Positions 17,446 to 26,748 of a DNA stretch of 64,000 bases are shown one piece after another; the first letter of the stretch is position 1; every line of letters begins with the position of its first letter. The position numbers were made by a program, and so were the translations under genes. The notes under the pieces are model-generated. The model saw only the letters and a program-made list of their open reading frames with translations, was not told the origin of the DNA and made no database searches. Source of the DNA: Phormidium tanganyikae FI6-MK23 (GTDB taxonomy: Bacteria > Cyanobacteriota > Cyanobacteriia > Leptolyngbyales > Leptolyngbyaceae); the NCBI GenBank assembly GCA_019359175.1, contig JAHHHU010000002.1, forward strand, positions 342,762 through 406,761. The letters are read 5' to 3'.

Positions 17446-18140
17446 CCAACCATCTCCTTAAATTCATTAGAAAGATACCGATAAACCAAAACTGCTAACT
17501 GTGCGCCCAAAATCGGTGCAATCCAGTACAGCCAATGATGTTGCCAGTTCCAACTCACCAGCGCAGGCGCAAACGATCGAGCAGGATTCATACTTGCGCC
17601 CGTGATTGATCCCATACAAGCCGCTTCCAAACCGACCGTTAAGCCGATCGCAATTCCAGCAAAACCGATTGGGGCACGTCGATCTAAACCTGATCCCAAA
17701 ATCACTAGCATCAAAATGAAAGTCAGAACTGATTCTAGAATGAACGACTGTTGCCAATTTCCATTCAGTGGAAGGGTTGCACCTAAATCCGCCACAACAC
17801 CAAACGATAGAACGAGCAGTATCGATGCTGTCACTGCGCCTAGAACCTGCGCCAGAATGTATGGCAAAACTCGATCGCTTTTGAAAAATCCACTACTCCA
17901 AAACGCCAACGTCACTGCTGGATTAAAATGTGCGCCGCTGATATGTCCAAGACTGTAAATCAATGCCGCCACGATCGCGCCAAATACAAAGCTGACTCCA
18001 AGATGCGTCACTGCACCTTGACTCACATGATTTACAATCACAGCCCCCGTTCCCGCAAATACCAGCGCAAATGTGCCAATGAATTCTGCAAGAATTTCTC
18101 TTGAATGAATTGCGATCGACGATCGCTTCTGTTTCTTCAT
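17442..18140 (-). CDS. aqpS: MIP-family channel in arsenic operon (AqpS-like aquaglyceroporin)
   Basis: About 232 residues with six membrane helices and two half-helix motifs, HFNPAVT and SMNPARS, diagnostic of aquaporins/glyceroporins. I prefer the ATG at 18140; a start five codons upstream lies inside the operator. The gene sits between arsR (divergent) and arsC (4-bp overlap), where efflux pumps ArsB or Acr3 usually stand. In Sinorhizobium the same arrangement (arsR-aqpS-arsC) lets arsenite, formed by ArsC, leave passively down its gradient. I infer that role here. A general water or boric-acid channel is the alternative. Confidence 0.85.
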   Translation of the reverse strand: MKKQKRSSIAIHSREILAEFIGTFALVFAGTGAVIVNHVSQGAVTHLGVSFVFGAIVAALIYSLGHISGAHFNPAVTLAFWSSGFFKSDRVLPYILAQVLGAVTASILLVLSFGVVADLGATLPLNGNWQQSFILESVLTFILMLVILGSGLDRRAPIGFAGIAIGLTVGLEAACMGSITGASMNPARSFAPALVSWNWQHHWLYWIAPILGAQLAVLVYRYLSNEFKEMVG

Positions 18141-18204
18141 ATTGATCAAAATCAATATTCTTAAGCATCGATATTCTGGCAGAGCGTATTGATATATGTC
18201 AATA
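18139..18204. promoter_or_regulatory. two ArsR/SmtB-type operators in the arsR-aqpS divergent region
   Basis: Site 1, ATATTGAT-caaa-ATCAATAT (18139-18158), overlaps the aqpS start. Site 2, TATTGA-tatatg-TCAATA (18187-18204), overlaps the arsR start and matches the TTGA-N6-TCAA pattern described for cyanobacterial ArsR. Both dyads are seen directly. The inference is autorepression of arsR and repression of aqpS-arsC, relieved by arsenite or antimonite. Confidence 0.75.
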
Positions 18205-18542
18205 TGAAAGCTATGAAACGATCGACAACTCCTCTTCCCTGCTGTCCGCCTTTACTTAGAGGCAAACTCACACCCGACGAAGCGACGCAGTTAGCCGTAA
18301 TCTTTCGGGTATTGGGTGAACCTGCGCGTTTGCAACTTTTGAATCTGATTGCAGCTCAACCGACTCAAGAAGTGTGTGCCTGTGAGCTAGTCGAGACATT
18401 AGGACTCGCACAGCCTACTGTGAGTCACCATCTTAAAGTAATGTACGAAGCAGGCTTGTTAGAAAAAGAGCGCCGCGGAACTTGGATTTACTACCGGATT
18501 GTGCCGGAACGACTTACAGCATTGCGAGATGTGCTGTCTTAA
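18204..18542 (+). CDS. arsR: ArsR/SmtB-family arsenic-responsive repressor
   Basis: 112 residues from the ATG at 18204; an upstream in-frame TTG at 18189 would place codons within the operator and is less likely. The winged-helix core includes FRVLGEPARLQLLNLI and the recognition helix LAQPTVSHHLKVM, followed by the wing GTWIYYRIVP. Candidate metalloid ligands are Cys13-Cys14 near the N-terminus and Cys58/Cys60 in EVCACELV, the position of the classic ArsR CxC site. It is divergent from aqpS-arsC with two operators between them. Its 3' end overlaps lpxD tail-to-tail by 4 bp. Confidence 0.92.
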   Translation: MKAMKRSTTPLPCCPPLLRGKLTPDEATQLAVIFRVLGEPARLQLLNLIAAQPTQEVCACELVETLGLAQPTVSHHLKVMYEAGLLEKERRGTWIYYRIVPERLTALRDVLS

Positions 18543-19573
18543 GATTCATCCAGGCGTTTCTGAATCTGTTTAATCGTCTGATACATTTCGTGTAACCGAC
18601 TGTATAGGATTGAAGATCTCAAGAACGCTTTATGTTCAAGAGCGGGATAGCCTGACATCGTTTTTCCAGGTTCTACACTGGCAATAATTCCTGCTTTTGC
18701 GGAAGCGATCGAGCCATCGCCCATTTTCGATTCATTCCCGACTCCGACCTGTCCCGCTAAAATTACACGATTTCCGATCGTCGAACCGCCCGCAATTCCC
18801 ACCTGTGCCGCAAACGCGCAGGCTTCACCGACTTTCACACCATGTCCAATCTGGACTTGGTTATCGATCTTCGTATTGCGTCCGATTCGAGTTTCTCCGA
18901 CTGCGGGACGATCGATCGTCGAATTACATCCCACTTCGACCCCATCTTCCAACACCGTGTAGCCTGACTGTTCCATTTTCAGCCAGCCTTCGCGAGTCGG
19001 CACAAAGCCAAACCCTTCTGAACCGATGACCGCACCTGCATGAATCACACAGTCTGCACCGATTTGCGCTCGTTCGTGGATCACGGATTTAGCATGAAGA
19101 ACAGTACGATCGCCAACGCTAGCACCCGGATAAATGATCACACCCGGATGAATACAAACGCGATCGCCAATCTTAACGCCAGAGTTAATCACAGTGTAAG
19201 CACCAATGAAAACATCAGCACCAATCTGAGCCGAAGGATCGATCACTGCGGTCGGATGAATCTGAGGCGAAGGTTTGTAGGGTTGGTAAAAAAGCGCGAT
19301 CGCTTGAGCAAACACAAGACGCGGCTGGGGTGTAATGATCCAAGCTAGATTGAGATCGATTGCGGCTGCTTGTAACTTCTCATTTGCAGGTAAAATCACT
19401 GCGCTTGCTTGAGTCACTTCCAGTTCTGCGAGATATTTCGTGCTTTCTGCATAAGTGAGCGTGTTCGGAACCGAATCTGCGATCGCGCTCACGCCCGCAA
19501 TTTCTAAATCTGGCGTTTCACTGCTGCTCGTTACCAATTTACCTAACTTTTCGACCAGATCCTTGAACTTCAT
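18539..19573 (-). CDS. lpxD: UDP-3-O-acylglucosamine N-acyltransferase
   Basis: Third step of lipid A synthesis: transfers a 3-hydroxyacyl chain from ACP to the 2-amino group of UDP-3-O-acylglucosamine. 344 residues, typical. The N-terminal uridine-binding domain is followed by about ten left-handed beta-helix hexapeptide turns (IHPTAVIDPSAQIGADVFIG onward). The catalytic-His region is around NQVQIGHGVKVG, and a C-terminal helix (RLHEMYQTIKQIQKRL) ends the protein. It directly abuts the upstream methyltransferase gene with no gap. Indicates a Gram-negative envelope with lipid A. Confidence 0.95.
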   Translation of the reverse strand: MKFKDLVEKLGKLVTSSSETPDLEIAGVSAIADSVPNTLTYAESTKYLAELEVTQASAVILPANEKLQAAAIDLNLAWIITPQPRLVFAQAIALFYQPYKPSPQIHPTAVIDPSAQIGADVFIGAYTVINSGVKIGDRVCIHPGVIIYPGASVGDRTVLHAKSVIHERAQIGADCVIHAGAVIGSEGFGFVPTREGWLKMEQSGYTVLEDGVEVGCNSTIDRPAVGETRIGRNTKIDNQVQIGHGVKVGEACAFAAQVGIAGGSTIGNRVILAGQVGVGNESKMGDGSIASAKAGIIASVEPGKTMSGYPALEHKAFLRSSILYSRLHEMYQTIKQIQKRLDES

Positions 19574-20968
19574 TCACACCTCCACCCGTTTCAAAAAAGC
19601 TGCACACTCCACATGAGCGGTCTGCGGGAAAAAGTCCGCAGGTTGAACTCGTGTGAGTTGATAAGCGTTGTCTGCACACAGCAATTTTAGATCCCGCGCG
19701 AGTGTTGCCGCGTTACAACTGACGTAAACGATTTGTTTAGGTTTCTGTTGCCGTAGTGTTTCCAAAACACTTGCGTCACAGCCTTTACGCGGCGGATCGA
19801 GCATAACTAAATCCGGTTGAACGGAGAGCGATCGTAAAACCGTTTCGACGGCTCCGATTTCAAACGTGACATTCTCGATTCCGTTTAGCGTCGCGTTTTG
19901 CTGCGCTTGCTCGATCGCTTCGGGTTGGATTTCGATCCCGATCGCAGTTTTGACTCGTTTCGCGATCGGTAGAGTCATTGTTCCAATGCCGCAATACGCA
20001 TCGACGAAAATTTCATCGCCCTGTAAGTCCAACTCTTCCAAGATGTTCAACATCAACGCTTCAGCCTGTTCGGTATGCACTTGGAAGAACGTATCCGCTC
20101 GAATGTGAAAGGTCAAACCCGCAAATTGTTCGCTGAGAAAAGGTTGACCCGCGATGCAATAGGTTTCTGCGCCAAAGATTGCATTTGTGCGATCGGGTTG
20201 CAGATTCACTGATACGCCAACCAGATTCGGATAGCGTTGCAGCCATTCCTGCGCCTGAGCTTCCAAATTCGGCAACTCCGGATCAGCCGTAACTAAGGTA
20301 AGCAATACTTCACCCGTCCGCTGTCCAACTCTCAGAGATAGATGCCGTACTTGTCCCCGATGATACTTCTCATCGTAAACTCGCCATCCTTGCTGCTGAA
20401 TATCCTGTTTCACCTCAGCCAAAAACGGATTCAACCGCTCATCCTGAATCGGGCATTGATTCAGATTCACAATTTGATGCGTTCCTTTTTGGTAATAGCC
20501 TGCTTGCACTTGTCGGTGTTGCGACATTGCCAATGGATACGCGGCTTTGTTGCGATAGTGCAGCGGTTCGCTGACGTTGAGAACTTCATCGATCGACACT
20601 TGCTTAAATCCACCAATCCGCTCTAATGCCTGAACGACTTGATTCCGTTTCGCCTCGCGCTGATATTCATAATCGACGTGCTGCCACTGACACCCGCCAC
20701 ACTTATCCGCCACAATACAACCCGGTCGAATCCGATGTGGAGACGCTTCGATCAGTTCATACAGCTTTGCGTGAGCGAAATTCGGCTTGACGTGCATCAA
20801 ACGGACTAGAGCGCGATCGCCCGTCACGGTATCGGGCACAAACACAACGCGCGATCCCGCTCGTCCAACGCCATCACCTCGATCGCTTAAATCCGTGATC
20901 GTCACTTCGATCAGTTCGCCTTGTTTCCATGTGGTATCAAACGAAACTGTCTCTAACTCTGAGGGCAC
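19574..20968 (-). CDS. rlmD: 23S rRNA (uracil-5-)-methyltransferase RlmD/RumA type
   Basis: 464 residues. An N-terminal TRAM RNA-binding domain (KQGELIEVTITDLSDRGDGV) is followed by an iron-sulfur cluster region with CGGCQWQH and flanking cysteines. A SAM-dependent domain follows with FVDAYCGIGTMTLPIA (SAM motif), LDPPRKGCD and the catalytic-cysteine motif VSCNAATLARD. These identify a TrmA-family m5U methyltransferase acting on 23S rRNA; which uridine is methylated is not determinable here. It directly precedes lpxD with zero spacing, so both are probably on one transcript. Confidence 0.9.
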   Translation of the reverse strand: MPSELETVSFDTTWKQGELIEVTITDLSDRGDGVGRAGSRVVFVPDTVTGDRALVRLMHVKPNFAHAKLYELIEASPHRIRPGCIVADKCGGCQWQHVDYEYQREAKRNQVVQALERIGGFKQVSIDEVLNVSEPLHYRNKAAYPLAMSQHRQVQAGYYQKGTHQIVNLNQCPIQDERLNPFLAEVKQDIQQQGWRVYDEKYHRGQVRHLSLRVGQRTGEVLLTLVTADPELPNLEAQAQEWLQRYPNLVGVSVNLQPDRTNAIFGAETYCIAGQPFLSEQFAGLTFHIRADTFFQVHTEQAEALMLNILEELDLQGDEIFVDAYCGIGTMTLPIAKRVKTAIGIEIQPEAIEQAQQNATLNGIENVTFEIGAVETVLRSLSVQPDLVMLDPPRKGCDASVLETLRQQKPKQIVYVSCNAATLARDLKLLCADNAYQLTRVQPADFFPQTAHVECAAFLKRVEV

Positions 20969-21020
20969 AACAATTTACCAATTTTTAGGTCTGTTCTATT
21001 CTGACGTTTGTTTGGCAAAT

Positions 21021-22154
21021 CTACCGCACATAAGCCAGTTTAGATTTCTCTAAAACGTTCTCATAATAGTTCTGCAATTGCTTCGTTGCCGCTGACCAGC
21101 TCCAGCGTTCTGCTTCAGAACGGGCGTTTTGTCTGAGTGTTTCGCGTTCTTCGGTGCGAGAGAGTAAGAATTGAGTCGCAGCGATCGCGCCCTCCTCATC
21201 AGTTGGATCAAACAAATACCCATTCACGCCATCTTCGACAATATCGGGAATGCCGCCCGATCGTGCTGCCACAACCGGACATCCCGCCGCCATCGCTTCA
21301 AGTAAAACGAGTCCGAGTGTTTCAGTCCGAGAAGGAAACACAAACGCATCCGAGGACGCAAACGCAGACGCGAGTTCTTGACCACCGAGATAGCCCACAA
21401 AATTCGTATTCGTTCCGGCGAAATGCTTCTCTAAAGTTTGGCGATTGGGTCCGTCGCCGACTAATGCCAGCCGAGCATCGGGAATCGATTCGAGGACGGT
21501 TTTAATCCGATCGACTTCTTTTTCCGCAGATAATCGTCCAACATAGAGCAACAAAGGCGCTTCGGGATGACCTTGAGAAAGACGCGATCGCATTTCTAAA
21601 CTCGCTAAATGCGGCTGAAACGTCTCAGTATCAACCCCTCGCTGCCAAAGATTCACCCGCTCGATTCCATGCTCTGTCAACGTCTGTATCATTGCAGTTG
21701 ACGTACAAAGATTGATCTCAGCTTGGTTATGTCCCGCTTTGAGCAATTCCCACAGAACGCCTTCTAATGCTCCTAAACCATAGTGCTGAAGATACTCTGG
21801 CAAATGAGTGTGATAAGACGCGACTAATGGAATGCTGTAGAGCTTACTGTAAAACAGTCCTGCTAATCCCAAAACAGCAGGATTCACAATATGAATCAGA
21901 TCAGGTTTGAAACGAGAAAGTTCATCCCCGATCGCAGGTCGCGGTAATGCTAACTTCAACTCCGGATACAACGGCAGCGGAAATCCTGAAACGCCATAGA
22001 TCTTTGCGCCTTTGTACTCGGTTAAACCTCCATCGGGCGAGAAGATCAGCACTTCGTTACCCTGTCTTTGAAGGTGATCAACAGTATGCTTTAACCGAGT
22101 CACGATACCATCAACTTTCGGAAGAAACGTTTCTGTAAATAGAGCAATTCGCAT
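21021..22154 (-). CDS. sqdX: sulfoquinovosyldiacylglycerol synthase (GT4 glycosyltransferase)
   Basis: Transfers sulfoquinovose from UDP-sulfoquinovose to diacylglycerol, the last step of sulfolipid synthesis at the membrane. 377 residues with GT-B fold marks: the start FTETFLPKVDGIVTRLKHT, the central YVGRLSAEKEVDRI, and the donor motif FPSRTETLGLVLLEAMAAG with its EX7E pattern. Alone it is a generic GT4 enzyme; the identification rests on its place directly downstream of sqdB, the conserved cyanobacterial pair. A strong terminator hairpin lies between the two genes, so sqdX may also have its own promoter. Confidence 0.9.
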   Translation of the reverse strand: MRIALFTETFLPKVDGIVTRLKHTVDHLQRQGNEVLIFSPDGGLTEYKGAKIYGVSGFPLPLYPELKLALPRPAIGDELSRFKPDLIHIVNPAVLGLAGLFYSKLYSIPLVASYHTHLPEYLQHYGLGALEGVLWELLKAGHNQAEINLCTSTAMIQTLTEHGIERVNLWQRGVDTETFQPHLASLEMRSRLSQGHPEAPLLLYVGRLSAEKEVDRIKTVLESIPDARLALVGDGPNRQTLEKHFAGTNTNFVGYLGGQELASAFASSDAFVFPSRTETLGLVLLEAMAAGCPVVAARSGGIPDIVEDGVNGYLFDPTDEEGAIAATQFLLSRTEERETLRQNARSEAERWSWSAATKQLQNYYENVLEKSKLAYVR

Positions 22155-22210
22155 ATCGCTAGGCAGACTTAAACATTATATTGTGTGAGTTAGGTATCTT
22201 ACCTGACCCC

Positions 22211-22242
22211 AAAAAAAGCGATGATCTTAAAACCATCGCTTT
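22211..22242 (-). terminator. Rho-independent terminator after sqdB
   Basis: On the minus strand AAGCGATG pairs with CATCGCTT (8 bp, 10-nt loop) and is followed by seven T residues. It starts about 10 bp after the sqdB stop codon and precedes sqdX, so it should reduce or stop read-through into sqdX. Confidence 0.85.
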
Positions 22243-22252
22243 CTCAGTTCAA

Positions 22253-23410
<1,158 letters not shown>

Positions 23411-23485
23411 TCAATCTTTTCTGCGGATACTTTGCCAAATCTACCAGGTTTCGGCACTCAGAAGATCGCGATTCGCAACGACTTA

Positions 23486-23520
23486 GCGCGAATTACTAAT
23501 TGTAATCTTCCGATTCGCGC
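23486..23520. promoter_or_regulatory. inverted repeat upstream of sqdB
   Basis: GCGCGAAT (23486-23493) and ATTCGCGC (23513-23520) are perfect inverted repeats separated by 19 nt in the 170-bp gap between the end of cpcT and the start of sqdB. No T-run follows on the minus strand, so it may be an operator for sqdB or a 3' stabiliser for cpcT. Function is not determinable. Confidence 0.4.
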
Positions 23521-23574
23521 AAATATCTATCTAACGGCTTAAGTTTGATTGTTCTACCGTGTATTCAAAATCAC

Positions 23575-24165
23575 TTAAGCCTGCACTTCATCCGCAAAGC
23601 TCGCCCATCGCACAAATTCAAATGCCCCCGCAACCGATCCCCAAACTTGCTCATCGGTTTCCGGATCGCGTCCTCGATCGATGCTAGTAAACCGCTCTCC
23701 ATCAATCTCAAATTCACTATCTAAATAAGTCTCTTGCCCTTTCCGAGTCACCATACAAGCTTTTCCAGGCTCCACTTGCCCTTTAAAGCTGCTTCCCGTC
23801 CATTCTACTACCATGTTACAGCCCGGAAGCTTTTCCAAATGATCCGCTGTCAATTCTTTCAGCCGATTCAGATCGCGCGAAGCTCCATAGAACTTTTGTT
23901 CATCGCGCACTTGATAGTTTTCGATTTCGAGTCGATCGTTTTGCTCAACGATCTTCAACACCCGCAACCGATATGGATCGTTCAGCATATAATCGTATGC
24001 CTGCTCGATAAAAAATCCGACACCACCTAGTACATCGATTGACAATGGACGCATACACACGCGAATGTGAGCATACATCGGCGGATTCTCAAACGCCTGG
24101 AGTTGATTGCTAAAATCCGCTGCCATCCAACGCGCCAAAGTTGCAATATCGGTAGAGTGTGTCAT
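23575..24165 (-). CDS. cpcT: phycocyanin beta-Cys153 phycocyanobilin lyase CpcT
   Basis: CpcT/CpeT-family chromophore lyase that attaches phycocyanobilin to the beta subunit of phycocyanin (and phycoerythrocyanin). I place the start at the ATG at 24165, giving MTHSTDIATLARWMAADFSN, the conserved family N-terminus and ~196 residues, the usual length; 16 codons upstream look like leader. Other conserved blocks are IRVCMRPL, FFIEQAYDY, FYGASRD and CNMVVEW with a potential nucleophilic Cys. Shows the organism makes phycobilisomes. It ends 170 bp before sqdB and probably has its own promoter. Confidence 0.93.
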   Translation of the reverse strand: MTHSTDIATLARWMAADFSNQLQAFENPPMYAHIRVCMRPLSIDVLGGVGFFIEQAYDYMLNDPYRLRVLKIVEQNDRLEIENYQVRDEQKFYGASRDLNRLKELTADHLEKLPGCNMVVEWTGSSFKGQVEPGKACMVTRKGQETYLDSEFEIDGERFTSIDRGRDPETDEQVWGSVAGAFEFVRWASFADEVQA

Positions 24166-24217
24166 GTCGTTTCGCAAAATCTGGATTTTATTGTACGGTG
24201 TTCGGGACAGCAAAAAA

Positions 24218-25363
24218 TCATCCTTTTAGTCCGTTGAGTCGAAAGAGTAAAAATTGCGTAATTTGCCCCAAATTATTGAAATTATCATCGCTCACGAGAA
24301 CGAGCGTATGCGACCCATCCGGCAACCGTCCGCCGATCGTCATTCCTTCCAAGTTATCGAGCCGAATTCCCAACTGATTGAGGTCTTGCAGCAATTCCTT
24401 TCTCGCAGGCTGTACTTTCGCGCCGCGCAATGTTCCGAACGAAGAAGTATCGCTGGCAGTTCCAGTTTCAACCTGAAAAAGCTTGATCCGAAATCCACTT
24501 AAACCGAATGATCGCTCTAAGCTGAGAAAATGTCCACCTTGATCGATCGACAAAAATTCACTCAATCCATGATCGATCGCGCCTGTCGGTTTCGGATCTA
24601 GCGGATAAGCGTGTTCGGAAATAATCGTCGATCGCGTTCCAATAATCTGATAATGCAGAAATCGATTCAGTAAGCTTTCTTTCGTATTCGGCAATTCGAG
24701 ATCTTGAACTAAGGGAGACTCTATCGCACTAAACAAACGAAACGGTTCAGCAGCGGGAGCCGTCGAAGCCCCAGAATTCAACGTCAACGATTCAAATCCC
24801 CGATTATCCTGAATTCCACGAGTTTGCCCAACGATTTTCGCATCCGGCAAATACGATTCGGGTAAGGTTAATTTCCGCTTCAATTTCCCCGTTTGGAGGT
24901 CAAACTCTCCAATGAATGGCGGAACCTCTTCTTTCACCGCTCCTTCACTCGAAATAAACACAGAGTTAAGCGGAGAAAGCGCAATTCCTTCAGCGTCGAT
25001 CGTACCTTTCTCAAACGTCTGCCCGTTCTCATCCGTCAAAGTCGTCACATTCTGAACTTCAACAGATTTGAGCGCATTCTTTTCATCAGTCTGCAATTTC
25101 AGCGTATAAAAACGGGCGGGTTGTAGATCGCTTCTATCATCCGAAACAGCGTAATAGAGATCCTTTTTACGATCGTAAGTAATCGCTGAAAGTCCCCCAA
25201 CCGTTGTGTCTTTGAACTGCTTATCGGTCAAAGTGTAGCTACCAAGAAATTCAACCGACAGCGGCAGAAACAATCGATCTTCTGCGGTCACGCGCGGCAA
25301 ACTGCATCCAGTCAGCCCGATCACACAGAGAAGCATAGCGAACAAAGAAACCCAGCGACGCAT
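24218..25363 (-). CDS. lipoprotein with esterase-like phytase domain
   Basis: Predicted envelope lipoprotein, 381 residues from the ATG at 25363 (MRRWVSLFAML). The signal peptide ends in a good lipobox LTGC. The remainder is a beta-propeller-like 'esterase-like activity of phytase' domain: VGGLSAITYDRKKDLYYAVSDD, IDAEGIALSP, and a late block DNLEGMTIGGRLPDGSHTLVLVSDD split over the C-terminus. Members occur widely in cyanobacteria; suggested phosphoesterase activity has not been widely demonstrated, so substrate is unknown. It is followed after 52 bp by cpcT on the same strand; functional connection is unlikely. Confidence 0.75.
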   Translation of the reverse strand: MRRWVSLFAMLLCVIGLTGCSLPRVTAEDRLFLPLSVEFLGSYTLTDKQFKDTTVGGLSAITYDRKKDLYYAVSDDRSDLQPARFYTLKLQTDEKNALKSVEVQNVTTLTDENGQTFEKGTIDAEGIALSPLNSVFISSEGAVKEEVPPFIGEFDLQTGKLKRKLTLPESYLPDAKIVGQTRGIQDNRGFESLTLNSGASTAPAAEPFRLFSAIESPLVQDLELPNTKESLLNRFLHYQIIGTRSTIISEHAYPLDPKPTGAIDHGLSEFLSIDQGGHFLSLERSFGLSGFRIKLFQVETGTASDTSSFGTLRGAKVQPARKELLQDLNQLGIRLDNLEGMTIGGRLPDGSHTLVLVSDDNFNNLGQITQFLLFRLNGLKG

Positions 25364-25474
25364 TGATCTTTCCTTGCAAATCACCGTTTTACTGTAGCGC
25401 GGGATGAGGAGCGATCGAGCTTATTTCTTGGGTTGGTATCAGCAAAACTCACATTACAAATACTTCTGAGCCAA

Positions 25475-25588
25475 TCACTGATCAAGTAGCGCCTTAACTT
25501 CTTCGTCAGTTGGTGGCTTTGCATCGGTCTTCGCGATTCCGATTAAATTTGCGGCGATTCCTTCCAGCTTGGTGACGGATTGCGATCG
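25475..25588 (-). pseudogene. 3' remnant of a small antitoxin-like gene
   Basis: A 37-codon frame without a start codon ends with IAKTDAKPPTDEEVKALLDQ and a TGA at 25475. That ending resembles the C-termini of small cyanobacterial antitoxin-like proteins. A TAG at 25589-25591 closes the frame upstream, exactly inside the loop of the 26-bp inverted repeat. The interpretation as a gene remnant cut by the inverted repeat is inference from amino-acid style, not from a database match. Confidence 0.45.
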
Positions 25589-25619
25589 CTACAATCGCAA
25601 TCCGTCACCAAGCTGGAAG
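25561..25619. repeat. perfect 26-bp inverted repeat with 7-nt loop
   Basis: The arms 25561-25586 and 25594-25619 are exact reverse complements; the loop is CGCTACA. The arms begin CTTCCAGCTTGG and carry GGATTGCGAT next to the loop. One arm lies within the remnant reading frame at 25475-25588, the other directly follows the stop of the 60-codon ORF at 25623. There is no flanking T-run, so it is not a standard terminator. The 25385-25474 part of this gap shows nothing. Confidence 0.9.
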
Positions 25620-25622
25620 CGA

Positions 25623-25799
25623 TTATTCAGCCATTGCCTCGGCTGCCAATGTTGCCAACAAATCCGGAGAACGCGCGAAGGATTTATCCCATTGCTGATC
25701 CTCTTCGAGTTCTTCTAAAATTAGTGTCGCGATCGCGTCTTGCTTTTCTGTCGGCAAGGTTTTCAGTTGGGCGATCGCCTGTTCAAGTCGCTCAGTCAT
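25623..25799 (-). CDS. small antitoxin-like protein, probably truncated at the C-terminus
   Basis: A 58-residue acidic, helical protein beginning MTERLEQAIAQLKTLPTEKQ and ending ATLAAEAMAE. This N-terminus is common among small cyanobacterial antitoxin-like proteins (typically ~70-75 residues, where AEAMAE is followed by roughly 15 more residues). Here a TAA stop occurs immediately, and the 26-bp inverted repeat begins 4 bp further on. No toxin gene is adjacent. I infer a truncated orphan antitoxin; family length is from general knowledge. Confidence 0.5.
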   Translation of the reverse strand: MTERLEQAIAQLKTLPTEKQDAIATLILEELEEDQQWDKSFARSPDLLATLAAEAMAE

Positions 25800-25945
25800 A
25801 ATCAAAATCTGATTTTTTGGAGGTGACTTCGATTCTATCTTCTGGTTCGAGAATTTGCGATCGCCTTTCTGAAACCTTGTGAAAGAGAGATAATTCAGGT
25901 GTGATCTCCCGTAACATTACAGGTAGACAGAGCCATCAGAAGAAA

Positions 25946-26194
25946 ATGGAAAATGTAACAATCGATCAAGCTGAAACGAATCTCTCTGAGTTATTGTCTC
26001 GCGTAGAACTTGGAGAAGAAATCGTGATTTCAGATGATCAAGGGTTTCCGATCGCGAAGTTAGTTCCGTTTCGCACTTCATCAAATCGTCGATCGAGCTT
26101 AGGAATGGATCGAGGCAAATTTGTTGTACCAGAAGATTTCAATGATCCTCTACCGGAGGACATTCTGGCAGCTTTTGAGGGAGATGAAGCTTGA
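25946..26194 (+). CDS. Phd/YefM-type antitoxin
   Basis: 82 residues from the ATG at 25946 (MENVTIDQAETNLSELLSRV), the conserved Phd/YefM DNA-binding N-terminus with the GEEIVISDDQGFPIAKLVP strand region. The C-terminal tail (VPEDFNDPLPEDILAAF) is the expected toxin-neutralising segment. It is translationally coupled to the PIN toxin (TTGA overlap). As in related modules, the antitoxin probably autoregulates the pair. 15 codons upstream of this ATG are open but look unrelated to the family. Confidence 0.87.
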   Translation: MENVTIDQAETNLSELLSRVELGEEIVISDDQGFPIAKLVPFRTSSNRRSSLGMDRGKFVVPEDFNDPLPEDILAAFEGDEA

Positions 26195-26583
26195 AACTTC
26201 TTCTAGATACTCAATGCTGGCTGTGGTGGTTCGCCCAACCTGAGCAGTTAAGTGAAACAGTGATTGATCAGATTGCGGATGAAACGAACGAAGTATGGCT
26301 TTCAGTTGCAAGCGTTTGGGAGATTGGAATCAAATTTGCGATCGGAAAGCTTCCACTTCCTGAACCGCCCGAAACCTACTTTCCGAGTCGTATGAAGCAA
26401 TTAGGTGCAGGATCGTTAGAAATTACTGCTGCTCATGCTTTGCAAGCTGCTGCATTACCTCCACATCATAAAGATCCATTCGATCGAATGCTGATCGCAC
26501 AAGCTCAAATCGAAGAAATGGTGCTTGTAAGTTCGGATACCGTGTTCAAGCGATCATTCTTAAAGCAACAAAATCCTAGATAG
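26191..26583 (+). CDS. PIN-domain ribonuclease toxin (VapC-like)
   Basis: 130 residues. It begins at a TTG codon at 26191 overlapping the antitoxin stop (TTGA); a nearby ATG at 26184 is out of frame. PIN acidic residues are seen in LLLDTQCWLW, SVWEIGIKFAIGKL and KDPFDRMLIAQAQ, followed by VLVSSDTVF. The 'DTQCWLWW' variety belongs to the PIN group that pairs with Phd/YefM antitoxins. Likely a metal-dependent RNase inhibited by the partner. Intact. Confidence 0.87.
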   Translation: MKLLLDTQCWLWWFAQPEQLSETVIDQIADETNEVWLSVASVWEIGIKFAIGKLPLPEPPETYFPSRMKQLGAGSLEITAAHALQAAALPPHHKDPFDRMLIAQAQIEEMVLVSSDTVFKRSFLKQQNPR

Positions 26584-26605
26584 CGATCGCAGTTCTGAAG
26601 TGACG

Positions 26606-26627
26606 ATAATGCGATCTCTGGCATTAT
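26606..26627. terminator. inverted repeat downstream of the PIN toxin, at the island's left edge
   Basis: ATAATGC (26606-26612) and GCATTAT (26621-26627) are perfect inverted repeats with an 8-nt loop, 22 bp after the toxin stop. There is no clear T-run. It may end the toxin transcript; it also marks where HIP1-type sites stop occurring. Confidence 0.4.
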
Positions 26628-26748
26628 GTTCTCCCTTGAATCACTTCTCTAAATCTCTCACATTGAAAGAGAAATGGTGTTTGCCAATGCCATAACTAAC
26701 AGGTACCCCTTTTGGAAAGGTACACACGAGCTTTGAAATGTGGGCAAT

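Noticed and set aside
25580..25801. Plus-strand frame with the peptide QSVTKLE repeated from the opposite strand
   Set aside because: The shared peptide arises because the arms of the 26-bp inverted repeat encode the same bases on both strands; the remainder is antisense to the antitoxin-like ORF.
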